From Paenibacillus swuensis (lineage in GTDB: Bacteria > Bacillota > Bacilli > Paenibacillales > DY6), in NCBI RefSeq assembly GCF_001644605.1, contig NZ_CP011388.1, positions 140,001 to 204,000 of the forward strand: DNA of 64,000 bases, written 5' to 3'. Below, piece by piece: positions 52,886 to 60,889 of this stretch. A model generated the notes under the pieces. The model was not told the DNA's origin and made no database searches. It was given only the letters and a program-made list of their open reading frames with translations. The position numbers were made by a program, and so were the translations under genes. Position 1 is the stretch's first letter; each line of letters opens with the position of its first letter.

Positions 52886-53768
52886 GATGCACCCACCTCT
52901 TCCGGCCTACCCACTGAATGATTGTAAGGACCATGATGATAAAGAACAGCACGAACGCGATGGAGGACGCGTAGCCGAATTCGTACATTTTGAACGCTTG
53001 CTCGTAAATGTAGTATACAAACACATAGGTGCTTGTGCCCGGACCGCCGCCGGTCATCACGTAAATCTGTCCGAACACCTTCAAGGAACCGATAATGGTA
53101 ATGATCAACACCATGAAAATCGCCGGTGAAATCATCGGCAAGGTTACGCTGCGGAACGTTCTCCACTTTGAAGCACCGTCGATCTTGGCCGCTTCATAAT
53201 ACATTTGCGGAACATCATTCAGGGCGGCAAGGAAAATGACCATGTTCATGCCTAACCCTTTCAACAATGTAACCGTCACAACCACGGGGATCGCCAAGCT
53301 CAGGTTGTATAGCCAGGCCTGCCCTTCGAAACCGAGCATCTTGATAATCGTATTCAATAATCCGTTATCGGTCTGGAAAATATATTTCCACACAATGGCC
53401 CATACCACCACTGAGGTCACCACAGGGGTAAAGATGGCGGTACGGAAAAAACCGATGCCGGGAATTTTCTCTTGTAGCAACATGGCCAGTCCCAACGTAA
53501 GAACGATGTTCACCGGGACCAGAATCAAGGTGAAATATAACGTATTTAAGGCGGTATCATAGAATAGCGGATCCGCGGTAAACATCCGTTTATAATTGTC
53601 TAGCCCAATAAATTTAGCCTCTTTAATCAGCGACCAATCCGTAAAGCTCATCATAAACGAAGTGATGATCGGACCCAGTAAGAAAATGCCGTAACCGATC
53701 ACCATCGGTAGAATAAACAGATACCCGTACCACATTTCACTCTGCTTTAACTTGCCGTGCATACGCAT
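52875..53768 (-). CDS. Sugar ABC transporter permease (CUT1, AraP/ThuF-like)
   Basis: 297 residues, six membrane segments; L-F-I-L-P-M-V-I-G-Y near 15 and the EAA loop Y-Y-E-A-A-K-I-D-G-A near 190. Partner of the next permease. Two ATGs (53768 and 53762) are possible; GGGAG is better spaced from the second. It follows the binding-protein gene after a 66-base gap that holds an 11-bp hairpin. Confidence 0.92.
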   Translation of the reverse strand: MRMHGKLKQSEMWYGYLFILPMVIGYGIFLLGPIITSFMMSFTDWSLIKEAKFIGLDNYKRMFTADPLFYDTALNTLYFTLILVPVNIVLTLGLAMLLQEKIPGIGFFRTAIFTPVVTSVVVWAIVWKYIFQTDNGLLNTIIKMLGFEGQAWLYNLSLAIPVVVTVTLLKGLGMNMVIFLAALNDVPQMYYEAAKIDGASKWRTFRSVTLPMISPAIFMVLIITIIGSLKVFGQIYVMTGGGPGTSTYVFVYYIYEQAFKMYEFGYASSIAFVLFFIIMVLTIIQWVGRKRWVHHEE

Positions 53769-53792
53769 GACTCCCTTCCCTGCACAGATGGT

Positions 53793-53818
53793 TTCGCCAA
53801 GCGTTACCGCTTGGCGAA
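53793..53818 (-). other. Intercistronic hairpin after the binding-protein gene
   Basis: Perfect 11-bp stem TTCGCCAAGCG/CGCTTGGCGAA with a 4-base loop and no T-run, likely an mRNA stabiliser that favours the binding-protein transcript. Confidence 0.7.
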
Positions 53819-53834
53819 GATCTGTTCATTTAAT

Positions 53835-55178
53835 CTATTTCAGTAGAGGAGACACTTCTTTCTCCATCCGTTCCAACACTTGTTTCGGTGTTTCGGTCTT
53901 CGTGTACATCAAGTCCATCAAAGTTTGAACCTTCACATCAATTTGTTGCCAGTTCTGATGAAGCGGCTGCGGCCTTACACCACTGTTCAACGGACCGATG
54001 TAAGCGGCTTTAATGGCTTCCACCGACGGCTTAGGATCAATGTTCAGGAACACGTCGGATTCCAGAATGGATTTACGTATCGGTGCGAAGGATTTCGCCA
54101 AGTCGGTCGACCCTTGTTTGCCCGTCAGGTATTTCAACAACTCCAACGTTTCTTCCGGATGAGCTGTATCTTTCATAATTGCATAGCCGGCGATACCTAC
54201 CGCGGACGGCGCGTCGGCTGCCGGACCTTTCGGCATTGGCGCGATGTCCCAATCGAAATTAGTAATCTTGCGAGCGTTATTGGAGAAGCTGAAGTTGTTG
54301 CGGTACATCCCGATGTTGCCGGATTCAAACGTCAGCTGATTACCCGGATCCACATGCGATTTGTCTGTAAATAACAGATCGTAGTAAAGTTTGAGCGCTT
54401 GTTCGCCTTCCGGAGAATTCAGCACAAACTTGCTGCCGTCTTCGTTAAACACATCCGCGCCGTGAGCCCAGAACGTATCGACGAGACCGTCCGTCCAACT
54501 CTTCCAAGAGTTGTTCGCTCCGAACAAATGCACGCCGTACACGCCTTTCGAAGAATCCGTCAACGTTTTGGCTGATTTCACAAATTCCTCGTATGTCCAC
54601 TTGCCTTCTTTCGCTAACTCCAGAGGCGTCTTTAAGCCTTTCGCTTTAAACATATCTTTGTTGAAGAAGAGAACTTTAGGTCCCGATGTGAAGGATACCC
54701 CGTAGAGCTTACTGTCTTTGCGGAACAGGTCCATCGTTGTCGGGTAAATATCTTTCAGATCATACTCCGCGTCTGCTTCCAGGGAGCTGATATCCAGTAG
54801 TTGACCGCTGTCGAGGAATTGGGGAACCATCCGCTCGGACAACCAGACAAGATCGGGACCCGACTTGGAAGCCGACATAATCGATAATTTCTGTTGATAA
54901 TCATTGAAAGGAATTAACATCACGTCCACCTTCACGTTCGGGTGGGTTTCCGTGTATTTCGCCATCAAGTCTTCGTATAATTTCTTGCGGTTCTCATCGC
55001 CCCAGATGCTTAGGTTCAGCTCTACCGGCTTTGCGTCGGATTCATTCTTCTTGCCGGAATTCTCGCCTGCTGCCGCATTCGTTGCTGTATTTCCATTGGT
55101 GTTTGTGTTGCCTGAACAAGCGGCAAGAATGGAAATCAGGAATACCAGTGTCATGCTGACGGATAACCATTTCTTCAT
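53835..55178 (-). CDS. Extracellular sugar-binding lipoprotein (SBP family 1)
   Basis: 447 residues. Signal peptide with lipobox L-A-A-C (Cys near 21), then a binding fold with L-S-I-W-G-D-E-N near 57 and the family-1 signature G-K-W-T-Y-E-E-F-V-K near 190. It captures an oligosaccharide for the two permeases. The ATG follows AAAGGGG. A promoter with a cre-like site lies upstream. Confidence 0.92.
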   Translation of the reverse strand: MKKWLSVSMTLVFLISILAACSGNTNTNGNTATNAAAGENSGKKNESDAKPVELNLSIWGDENRKKLYEDLMAKYTETHPNVKVDVMLIPFNDYQQKLSIMSASKSGPDLVWLSERMVPQFLDSGQLLDISSLEADAEYDLKDIYPTTMDLFRKDSKLYGVSFTSGPKVLFFNKDMFKAKGLKTPLELAKEGKWTYEEFVKSAKTLTDSSKGVYGVHLFGANNSWKSWTDGLVDTFWAHGADVFNEDGSKFVLNSPEGEQALKLYYDLLFTDKSHVDPGNQLTFESGNIGMYRNNFSFSNNARKITNFDWDIAPMPKGPAADAPSAVGIAGYAIMKDTAHPEETLELLKYLTGKQGSTDLAKSFAPIRKSILESDVFLNIDPKPSVEAIKAAYIGPLNSGVRPQPLHQNWQQIDVKVQTLMDLMYTKTETPKQVLERMEKEVSPLLK

Positions 55179-55222
55179 CTTTCATACCCCTTTCGTCTCT
55201 AAACAAAGTTGAAATCCGCTAT

Positions 55223-55271
55223 ATGAAGCGCTTTCATAACTTATTATAGAGGTTGCCGCTCCGCGTCTAAA
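55223..55271 (-). promoter_or_regulatory. Promoter of the binding-protein gene with cre-like site
   Basis: Minus-strand TTTAGA (55266-55271), 17-base spacer and perfect TATAAT (55243-55248), followed by ATGAAAGCGCTTCAT (55223-55237). The last resembles a CcpA cre but is one base short of the 14-mer. Confidence 0.5.
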
Positions 55272-55308
55272 TCCCGTAATATCGAGAAAAGGTACGGAAT
55301 ATCGTGCA

Positions 55309-55323
55309 TGTTAACGCTTACTG
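55309..55323 (-). promoter_or_regulatory. Cre-like site at the regulator-binding-protein junction
   Basis: CAGTAAGCGTTAACA on the minus strand matches the core and right half of the CcpA cre consensus, overlapping the regulator stop codon. Could be chance. Confidence 0.35.
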
Positions 55324-56076
55324 TATTTGTTGTTCCCTATATTGCGTCGGTGTGACACCGAAAGCATGCTTAAATACGGACATGAAATGTTTGCTGCTGG
55401 CATACCCGGACATTTCCGCCACTTCATAAATTTTCAGATTCGTTTCCTTCAGCAATTTCTTAGCTTTGTTCATCCGGCATTCGATGACGTAATCGAAGAA
55501 GTTCTGGCCTGTCTCATTCTTGAACAATACGGATAGGTATTGATGATTCAGATGCACCTGGTCGGCGATGGATTGCAGGGAGAGATCATGGTCCAATCCG
55601 TCCAGAATCAACTGCTTCACTCTGCGAATGATATAACGGTTCTCTTTGCCCGAGGCCTGTGTTTCTTGCGGTTCCCCGGTTTGAAAATTCGGATTATGGG
55701 CATCAAGTTCGGCTTTAAGAGCCATGAAATATTGCATAAATTCCATGCGGTCCACCGGCTTGAGCAGATAACCCGCGACTCCGTAGCGAATCGCTTGCTG
55801 CGCGTACTGAAAGTCGCTGTAACCGCTGATAATTAACACAGGAAGCTTCGGATAGTCGTTCCGAAGCCTGCCGATCAACTCAATGCCGTTCATCTCTTTC
55901 ATGCGGATATCCGTAATCACCACATCGGGCTCCGCCCCTTTATGGAGAATGGCTAAGGCTTCTTTGCCGTTACCCGCTTCGCCGATGACTTTAAAACCGC
56001 TGGCGACATCCTCAACCAGCGTCCGAAGTCCCGAACGGATCTGGATTTCATCTTCAATGAGCAGCACTTTGTACAT
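55318..56076 (-). CDS. Response regulator with AraC DNA-binding domain
   Basis: About 252 residues. Receiver (L-L-I-E-D-E, phospho-Asp in V-V-I-T-D-I-R-M-K-E, Y-L-L-K-P-V) and an AraC domain (L-S-L-Q-S-I-A-D-Q-V-H-L-N-H-Q-Y-L-S; I-Y-E-V-A-E-M-S-G-Y). The frame is open to 56280; GGAGG lies 9 bases before the ATG at 56076. Follows the kinase by 4 bases. Probably activates the downstream sugar genes. Confidence 0.92.
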   Translation of the reverse strand: MYKVLLIEDEIQIRSGLRTLVEDVASGFKVIGEAGNGKEALAILHKGAEPDVVITDIRMKEMNGIELIGRLRNDYPKLPVLIISGYSDFQYAQQAIRYGVAGYLLKPVDRMEFMQYFMALKAELDAHNPNFQTGEPQETQASGKENRYIIRRVKQLILDGLDHDLSLQSIADQVHLNHQYLSVLFKNETGQNFFDYVIECRMNKAKKLLKETNLKIYEVAEMSGYASSKHFMSVFKHAFGVTPTQYREQQIQ

Positions 56077-56080
56077 TTCC

Positions 56081-57838
56081 TTATTCCTCCCAATGAAAAG
56101 GCAATTTAATGATAAATGTCGATCCCTTCTGATCAACAGAGTCGATCGAAAGACCATAAGCCTCGCCATAAAGCAGCCGCAGCCGCTGATGAATATTGCG
56201 CAGCGCATAGCCCTTTCCTCTGTGATCAAAGCCCTCCCGCTCCAAAGTCCAACGTTTCTTCGCATACATTCTCTCTTCAATCTCTTGAATGTTCTCCGGG
56301 GTCATCCCTTGGCCGTTATCGGAAACATAAATATATAAATCTTCTTCCATAAGCTCAGTTCTTATAACAATCGTTAACGGTTCTTCTCCCATCCCATGCT
56401 CAATGGCATTTTCCACAAGCGGCTGGATCAGCAGCTTGGGTACTAACGCATACATCAGTGAAGGATCCACATACACTTCGCTGTTGAGCTGCGCTCCCAT
56501 ACGGAACGATTGAATCTGCAGATAGGATTCCACGAACCGAATCTCGTCCTTCATATACACCGGATGCTCTTGTTTGTTCACCGTATATCGTAGCAGCTTG
56601 CCAAGACTGACGACAATATCCGAAATCTCTGTACGATGTTCCCTTATGGCCAACATATTAATCGATTCCAGCGTGTTATAGAGAAAGTGAGGATGAATCT
56701 GACTCTGTAAGGCCGATAATTCGGCATCTCGTTCCCTGATTTTCGTTTCATAAACTTCCGTAACCAGGCGTTCAATTTCACTGACCATCGTGTTAAATCC
56801 TTCTGTTAAATGACCAATCTCATCATGCGTAATAATGGCTGCCCTTTCATGAAACGACCCCCGTTGAACGGCTTTCATCTTCATGTGAAGTCTGCGAATC
56901 GGTGTTACGAGTCTATTGGACGCCAAGACCGCCAACAGATAGGCCGCGATTAACGATGCCATCGATATCAGCAGGGTAAAGGAAATGAGTTCTCCCGCTT
57001 CCTGACGCAGATCGCTCTCGGGGATTTCCGCCGTGACCCGCAGACCCGCTATTCTGGTGTATGCTTCCGCTTGAATCCATTCTTGGTTTCCATTGACCTT
57101 CTCTTGTTCGGCATCGGGGTAAATTAACGTCCCATTTTTGTCATAAATATAGATGTTGCTGTTTTCCGTAATTTGCGGTGTTGTGACAAAAGGTTGAAAG
57201 CCCTTTGGGGTCAGGTCAATTTTCATGATACCTATGGGTTGATGCGAGTAGGGCTCGCGTATGAGTCTTCCCAGAGAAATGACACGTTGTTGGCCTACCA
57301 TGTAATAATTCACGTCATGCGGCGGCAAGATGACAAAGCTTCCCTGCTCTTGCTCCACGCTGCTCATCCATGTGTCTTCCTTCGGGTCCCAGATTCTTCT
57401 CAAGGTTGAATCCAGGTTACTAAACAGCATGCCGTCATTGGCAAACAACATCATGCTGCGCATCTCGGATCGTTGAAAAGACAGGGACGAAATGAACAGA
57501 TTGAGCTTCAGATCCTCGCTTGTATTCAGATATCGGTCGGTTCTTGATAAGTCGGAGTGGTTGCTGAGCACTTGCAGAACGGTTGCGTCATAGAGCGGCG
57601 ATGTGGTCAACCTTTCCATCTCGGCCATGTACGTATCCAGATTCATGCTGATTTGGGTAACCATATCTTCCGCGTACGCCCTTGTGTTATCTTGCAAGCC
57701 TTGCTTGTATTTGTCATAAATCATCGTTCCGCTCACAATAAACGGTATGGTGATCAGCATAAAGAACAGGATGATAAACTTGACCTTTAAAGGCACAAAA
57801 AGAGGCCCGGAACCCATCTTCCGCATCTTTGTGATCAT
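56081..57838 (-). CDS. YesM-type sensor histidine kinase
   Basis: 585 residues. Membrane segments about 22-42 and 282-302 flank an external sensor; HAMP about 300-355; Q-I-H-P-H-F-L-Y-N-T-L-E with the phospho-His near 383; HATPase Q-P-L-V-E-N-A-I-E-H-G near 485. First gene of the second sugar cluster (kinase, regulator, binding protein, two permeases). A good cre-like site lies 31 bases before the start. The Shine-Dalgarno (AGGAT) is weak. Confidence 0.9.
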   Translation of the reverse strand: MITKMRKMGSGPLFVPLKVKFIILFFMLITIPFIVSGTMIYDKYKQGLQDNTRAYAEDMVTQISMNLDTYMAEMERLTTSPLYDATVLQVLSNHSDLSRTDRYLNTSEDLKLNLFISSLSFQRSEMRSMMLFANDGMLFSNLDSTLRRIWDPKEDTWMSSVEQEQGSFVILPPHDVNYYMVGQQRVISLGRLIREPYSHQPIGIMKIDLTPKGFQPFVTTPQITENSNIYIYDKNGTLIYPDAEQEKVNGNQEWIQAEAYTRIAGLRVTAEIPESDLRQEAGELISFTLLISMASLIAAYLLAVLASNRLVTPIRRLHMKMKAVQRGSFHERAAIITHDEIGHLTEGFNTMVSEIERLVTEVYETKIRERDAELSALQSQIHPHFLYNTLESINMLAIREHRTEISDIVVSLGKLLRYTVNKQEHPVYMKDEIRFVESYLQIQSFRMGAQLNSEVYVDPSLMYALVPKLLIQPLVENAIEHGMGEEPLTIVIRTELMEEDLYIYVSDNGQGMTPENIQEIEERMYAKKRWTLEREGFDHRGKGYALRNIHQRLRLLYGEAYGLSIDSVDQKGSTFIIKLPFHWEE

Positions 57839-57868
57839 GTATCATCATCCTGTTCCGTAAGTTATGGT

Positions 57869-57883
57869 GGGTAACGCTTACAT
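57869..57883 (-). promoter_or_regulatory. Cre-like (CcpA) site upstream of the kinase
   Basis: ATGTAAGCGTTACCC on the minus strand agrees with the cre consensus TGTAANCGNTNNCA at 13 of 14 positions. A -10-like TATGCT is upstream without a good -35. Confidence 0.55.
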
Positions 57884-58061
57884 TGCTTCAACCTTAGCAT
57901 AACTTCCGACCTCGGTAAACGGGATAATGAAATGGCTCGACGTTACAGCCCTCGCTGCGGTTTTCTGTCCTGATTAACAGTCATGGAATGTGTTTAGAAT
58001 TTAATAGCATAGAATAGTACAAGAACTGCAAATTTTGCTTGATTTAAAGGAGGAATTTCCG

Positions 58062-58820
58062 TTGCGAGGATTATATCGTTGGCTTAACATCATCTTTTTT
58101 CTCGGCATGATATTTATTAACTATCTCTCCGGCTCCCAAGGCTTGTTCGGCCGTTCTACCAGGGAAGTATCCGACATGTTCCACGTGAATGTAACACCTG
58201 CCGGTTATGCCTTCCTCATCTGGTCGGCTATTTACATTTTGTTGGCAGGCTTTGTCATCGTTCAGGCGTTACCGAGCAAGCAGGACAATGCGGTCATCCG
58301 GAATATCGGTCCGTGGTTCATCCTAAGCTGTCTGTTTAACGGCACTTGGATCTTTGCATGGCACTCCGTTAACATGGGACTCAGCACGTTGCTGATCGTG
58401 GGTTTACTGCTGACATTAATTGTGCTGTATATTAAAACAAGACCGGCCGCCTCGGATTCTGACCGGGTAAACCGCTGGTTGATCGCCCTGCCGTTCAGCA
58501 TTTACATGGGCTGGATTTCCGTTGCCTCGATCGTCAATCTGACCATCTTCTTCAGTGAAGCCGGTTTTAACGGGTTTGGATTGTCCGGTGAAGTATGGGC
58601 GATTCTGCTCTTCATCATAGCCGCTTTGTTGGCTGTGTTTATCGGGATCCGCTTTAACGATCCTTACTACGGACTGGTCATTGTATGGGCATTGATTGCC
58701 ATCGGAGTGGAGCAACAGGAAACCGTACCTTCGGTTACTTACGGAGCTTGGATTGTATCTGCGTTCATACTCATCTTTGAATTGATTATTATGGCCAAAG
58801 TTGTGCGCTCCACACGTTAG
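58062..58820 (+). CDS. TspO/MBR-like tryptophan-rich membrane protein
   Basis: About 252 residues, eight membrane segments. P-A-G-Y-A-F-L-I-W-S-A-I-Y near 46 and N-G-T-W-I-F-A-W-H near 95 resemble the TspO/tryptophan-rich sensory group, although the family usually has five segments, so this is a longer relative. Role unknown. The start is TTG at 58062 with AAAGGAGG 8 bases upstream; the frame opens at 58035. A terminator follows. Confidence 0.75.
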   Translation: MRGLYRWLNIIFFLGMIFINYLSGSQGLFGRSTREVSDMFHVNVTPAGYAFLIWSAIYILLAGFVIVQALPSKQDNAVIRNIGPWFILSCLFNGTWIFAWHSVNMGLSTLLIVGLLLTLIVLYIKTRPAASDSDRVNRWLIALPFSIYMGWISVASIVNLTIFFSEAGFNGFGLSGEVWAILLFIIAALLAVFIGIRFNDPYYGLVIVWALIAIGVEQQETVPSVTYGAWIVSAFILIFELIIMAKVVRSTR

Positions 58821-58846
58821 AGATGGAATGTTAGGGATATAAGTAA

Positions 58847-58873
58847 TGGAGCCTCCATGTGAGGCTCTTTTTT
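58847..58873 (+). terminator. Terminator of the TspO-like gene
   Basis: GAGCCTC (58849-58855) and GAGGCTC (58861-58867) around a 5-base loop, followed by T6. Confidence 0.85.
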
Positions 58874-58954
58874 CATATTTTTCGGAGCTTTAAGACACAT
58901 CCGGGCGGGTCTCTTGAATAGGCTGAAAGATCCTACTTAGGAAAGGACTCCTCT

Positions 58955-59578
58955 ATGACGAACTATGCTTATCCTGTCGGTATACAATCGAAATCCATGC
59001 CCACACCCGGCGGTTCCTTTAATTATCCTGCGATTACAGGCTTAAATAATACGGCGATTCAGGACAAAATGAACCGGGAAATTGTACAGCTAATGCAAGT
59101 AATGATGAAATCGCAGCAAGATTACCTGAAAGGGACCGATCCCGAGTCCATCGGAAACTATGAGATCAAGACCAACGAGCGCGGTATTCTAAGCCTTGTA
59201 CTTAGCAGCTATGTATTTTCTTCTCCCATGGCGCACGGAAACACAATTGCGAGATCGCTTACCTTTGATGTGAAGACCGGGAAGTCTTATCAGCTCGCCG
59301 AGCTGTTCAAACCCGGTTCCGACTATGTAAAGACTTTGTCAGCGTTAGTAGCGGCCCAGATCAAGAGCCGGGATATCCAGACGCTGGAACCCTTCATGGC
59401 CATCTCTCCCGATCAGAATTTTTATCTGGCTGATAAAGCCCTTGTGTTGTATTTCCAACTTTACGAAATTACTCCGTATTACTTTGGCATCCCCATGTTC
59501 CCGATCTCTGTTTATGACCTTCAATCGATCGCGGTTGAAAATGGTCTTCTGGACGTATTATCCCAGCAGCTTTCTTGA
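58955..59578 (+). CDS. DUF3298/RsiV-C-terminal-like protein
   Basis: 207 residues. Y-P-A-I-T-G-L near 25, a Y-V-F-S-S-P-M-A-H-G-N-T loop near 87, T-F-D-V-K-T-G-K-S-Y-Q-L-A-E-L-F near 104 and A-L-V-L-Y-F-Q-L-Y-E-I-T-P-Y-Y near 168 match the DUF3298 domain seen in RsiV and PdaC C-termini. It has no signal peptide or anchor, unlike RsiV, so it would be cytoplasmic. Function unknown. Confidence 0.78.
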   Translation: MTNYAYPVGIQSKSMPTPGGSFNYPAITGLNNTAIQDKMNREIVQLMQVMMKSQQDYLKGTDPESIGNYEIKTNERGILSLVLSSYVFSSPMAHGNTIARSLTFDVKTGKSYQLAELFKPGSDYVKTLSALVAAQIKSRDIQTLEPFMAISPDQNFYLADKALVLYFQLYEITPYYFGIPMFPISVYDLQSIAVENGLLDVLSQQLS

Positions 59579-59605
59579 TAGGAACTATAGATGCCGCTGT
59601 AACAA

Positions 59606-59650
59606 AAAAAGGGCTTCCCTCAAGGCCTTAGCCTTATGGGGAGCCCTTCA
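59606..59650. terminator. Terminator, stronger for glutathione peroxidase
   Basis: AAGGGCTTCCC (59609-59619) pairs with GGGGAGCCCTT (59638-59648), with an AAGGC/GCCTT inner stem. On the minus strand the stem is followed by TTTTTTTG. Confidence 0.8.
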
Positions 59651-59667
59651 TTTCTTGCGCGACTAGT

Positions 59668-60144
59668 TTACAGCAATGCTTGAATATCCGATTCCATATC
59701 GAGAGGCGTCACTTGCGGCTCAAACCGCTTTACGACATTGCCTTCACGGTCAATCAGGAATTTGGTGAAATTCCATTTGATCTCTTTGTCCGCATCATCT
59801 GTAGGCGCGGTTTCCGTCAGATAAGCAAAGAGCGGATCTTTCGTGGCGTCCCGTACATCAATTTTCTCAAACATAGGGAACGACACGCCGTAATTCACCT
59901 GACAAAAGGAATCCACTTCATCATTCGTACCCGGCTCTTGCGCGCCGAACTGGTTGCACGGGAAACCGAGAATCACCAAACCGCGGTCCTTGTAAGTATC
60001 ATACAACTTCTGTAAATCCGTGTACTGAGGGGTCAAACCACACTTACTGGCCGTATTCACGATCACTACGGGTTGCCCTTTGTACGTATCCAGGCTAATT
60101 TCCTGTCCTTTGATGTTGGTCATCGTAAATGAATAGATACTCAT
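59668..60144 (-). CDS. Glutathione-peroxidase-family thiol peroxidase
   Basis: 158 residues. N-T-A-S-K-C-G-L-T near 30-38 has Cys where the animal enzymes have Sec; G-F-P-C-N-Q-F-G near 60 and W-N-F-T-K-F near 124 give the Gln, Trp, Asn tetrad. The enzyme reduces hydroperoxides, probably with thioredoxin or bacillithiol. GGAGGTG precedes the ATG. A sigma-A promoter with an OhrR-like operator lies upstream, suggesting induction by organic peroxides. Confidence 0.93.
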   Translation of the reverse strand: MSIYSFTMTNIKGQEISLDTYKGQPVVIVNTASKCGLTPQYTDLQKLYDTYKDRGLVILGFPCNQFGAQEPGTNDEVDSFCQVNYGVSFPMFEKIDVRDATKDPLFAYLTETAPTDDADKEIKWNFTKFLIDREGNVVKRFEPQVTPLDMESDIQALL

Positions 60145-60169
60145 GAACTAGTACACCTCCGAGTAAAAT

Positions 60170-60222
60170 CCGCAATTAAATTGCATACAATTTATTATAG
60201 GGAATTGACGTTCAGCTGTCAA
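60170..60222 (-). promoter_or_regulatory. Glutathione-peroxidase promoter with OhrR-type operator
   Basis: Minus-strand perfect TTGACA (60217-60222), 17-base spacer, perfect TATAAT (60194-60199). At and after the -10 lies GCAATTAAATTGC (60172-60184) with overlapping AAATTG-CATA-CAATTT (60178-60193), resembling the OhrR operator TACAATTAAATTGTA. Confidence 0.72.
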
Positions 60223-60260
60223 ATTAAAGAACCAGGCAACGAGGGATTATGCCAGGTACG

Positions 60261-60779
60261 CTATTGCGGCGCATTGGCTAACACGCTTTCCTTTACTTCT
60301 TCAATCTGCGCAATATGACGCTTCTCATGCACACCGATGAAATCGACCCATTGATTCCCGTCCATCAAACCGAATACCGGATGCGGATAGGATTTGCGCG
60401 CAAGGGTTTCTTCGTCATATTTGGCTAACAGGGAAGTGAGCGCTTCGCGGGATGAGTTCAGCCTCTGTTTAAGCTCTTCAAGCGACATGAAATGCGTAGG
60501 CGGTGTCAGCCCCTCTGGCGCATCCACTTTACGACTGCGATCCAGCGTGAGTTCGTAGGGCTTCTTCTCTGTCGGACGGTCTTCAGGATTGGCTAACACG
60601 CTTTCCAAAGATCGTACGATGATCGCCTCCATTCTGTAGACGTGTTCCATCACTTGAGCAATGTTCCAACGTCCTTCTTCAACTGCCTGATTCAATTGGC
60701 CGTCTGTCAACCCGTTAACGCTTGTCCAGAGGTCGACTCGAACTTGCTTCGTTCCATTCATTGCTTGTATTGACATCAT
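60261..60779 (-). CDS. DinB-family metal-binding protein
   Basis: About 172 residues, four-helix bundle. V-M-E-H-V-Y-R-M near 44 and V-H-E-K-R-H-I-A-Q-I near 150 supply the His triad of DinB/YfiT metalloenzymes, often thiol-dependent transferases. The frame opens at 60854, but AAGGAG precedes the ATGs at 60779 and 60776. Reaction unknown. Confidence 0.85.
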   Translation of the reverse strand: MMSIQAMNGTKQVRVDLWTSVNGLTDGQLNQAVEEGRWNIAQVMEHVYRMEAIIVRSLESVLANPEDRPTEKKPYELTLDRSRKVDAPEGLTPPTHFMSLEELKQRLNSSREALTSLLAKYDEETLARKSYPHPVFGLMDGNQWVDFIGVHEKRHIAQIEEVKESVLANAPQ

Positions 60780-60847
60780 CGCCAACTCCTTTATGTGTTC
60801 ATTAAGCTCAAGAGGCGTTTCGTGAATCAATTTTAACCAATAAAGAA

Positions 60848-60872
60848 GGAGCACACGCCTAAGCGCTGCTCC
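60848..60872 (-). terminator. Probable terminator of the cyanophycinase-SLH gene
   Basis: GGAGCA (60848-60853) pairs with TGCTCC (60867-60872) with further partial pairing inside; TTCTTTATT follows on the minus strand. Confidence 0.45.
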
Positions 60873-60889
60873 CCCATCATAACATGTGA

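Noticed and set aside
57911-57928. Seventh copy of the 48.9-kb repeat motif
   Set aside because: Only AAACGGGATAA agrees; without further copies nearby this is likely chance.
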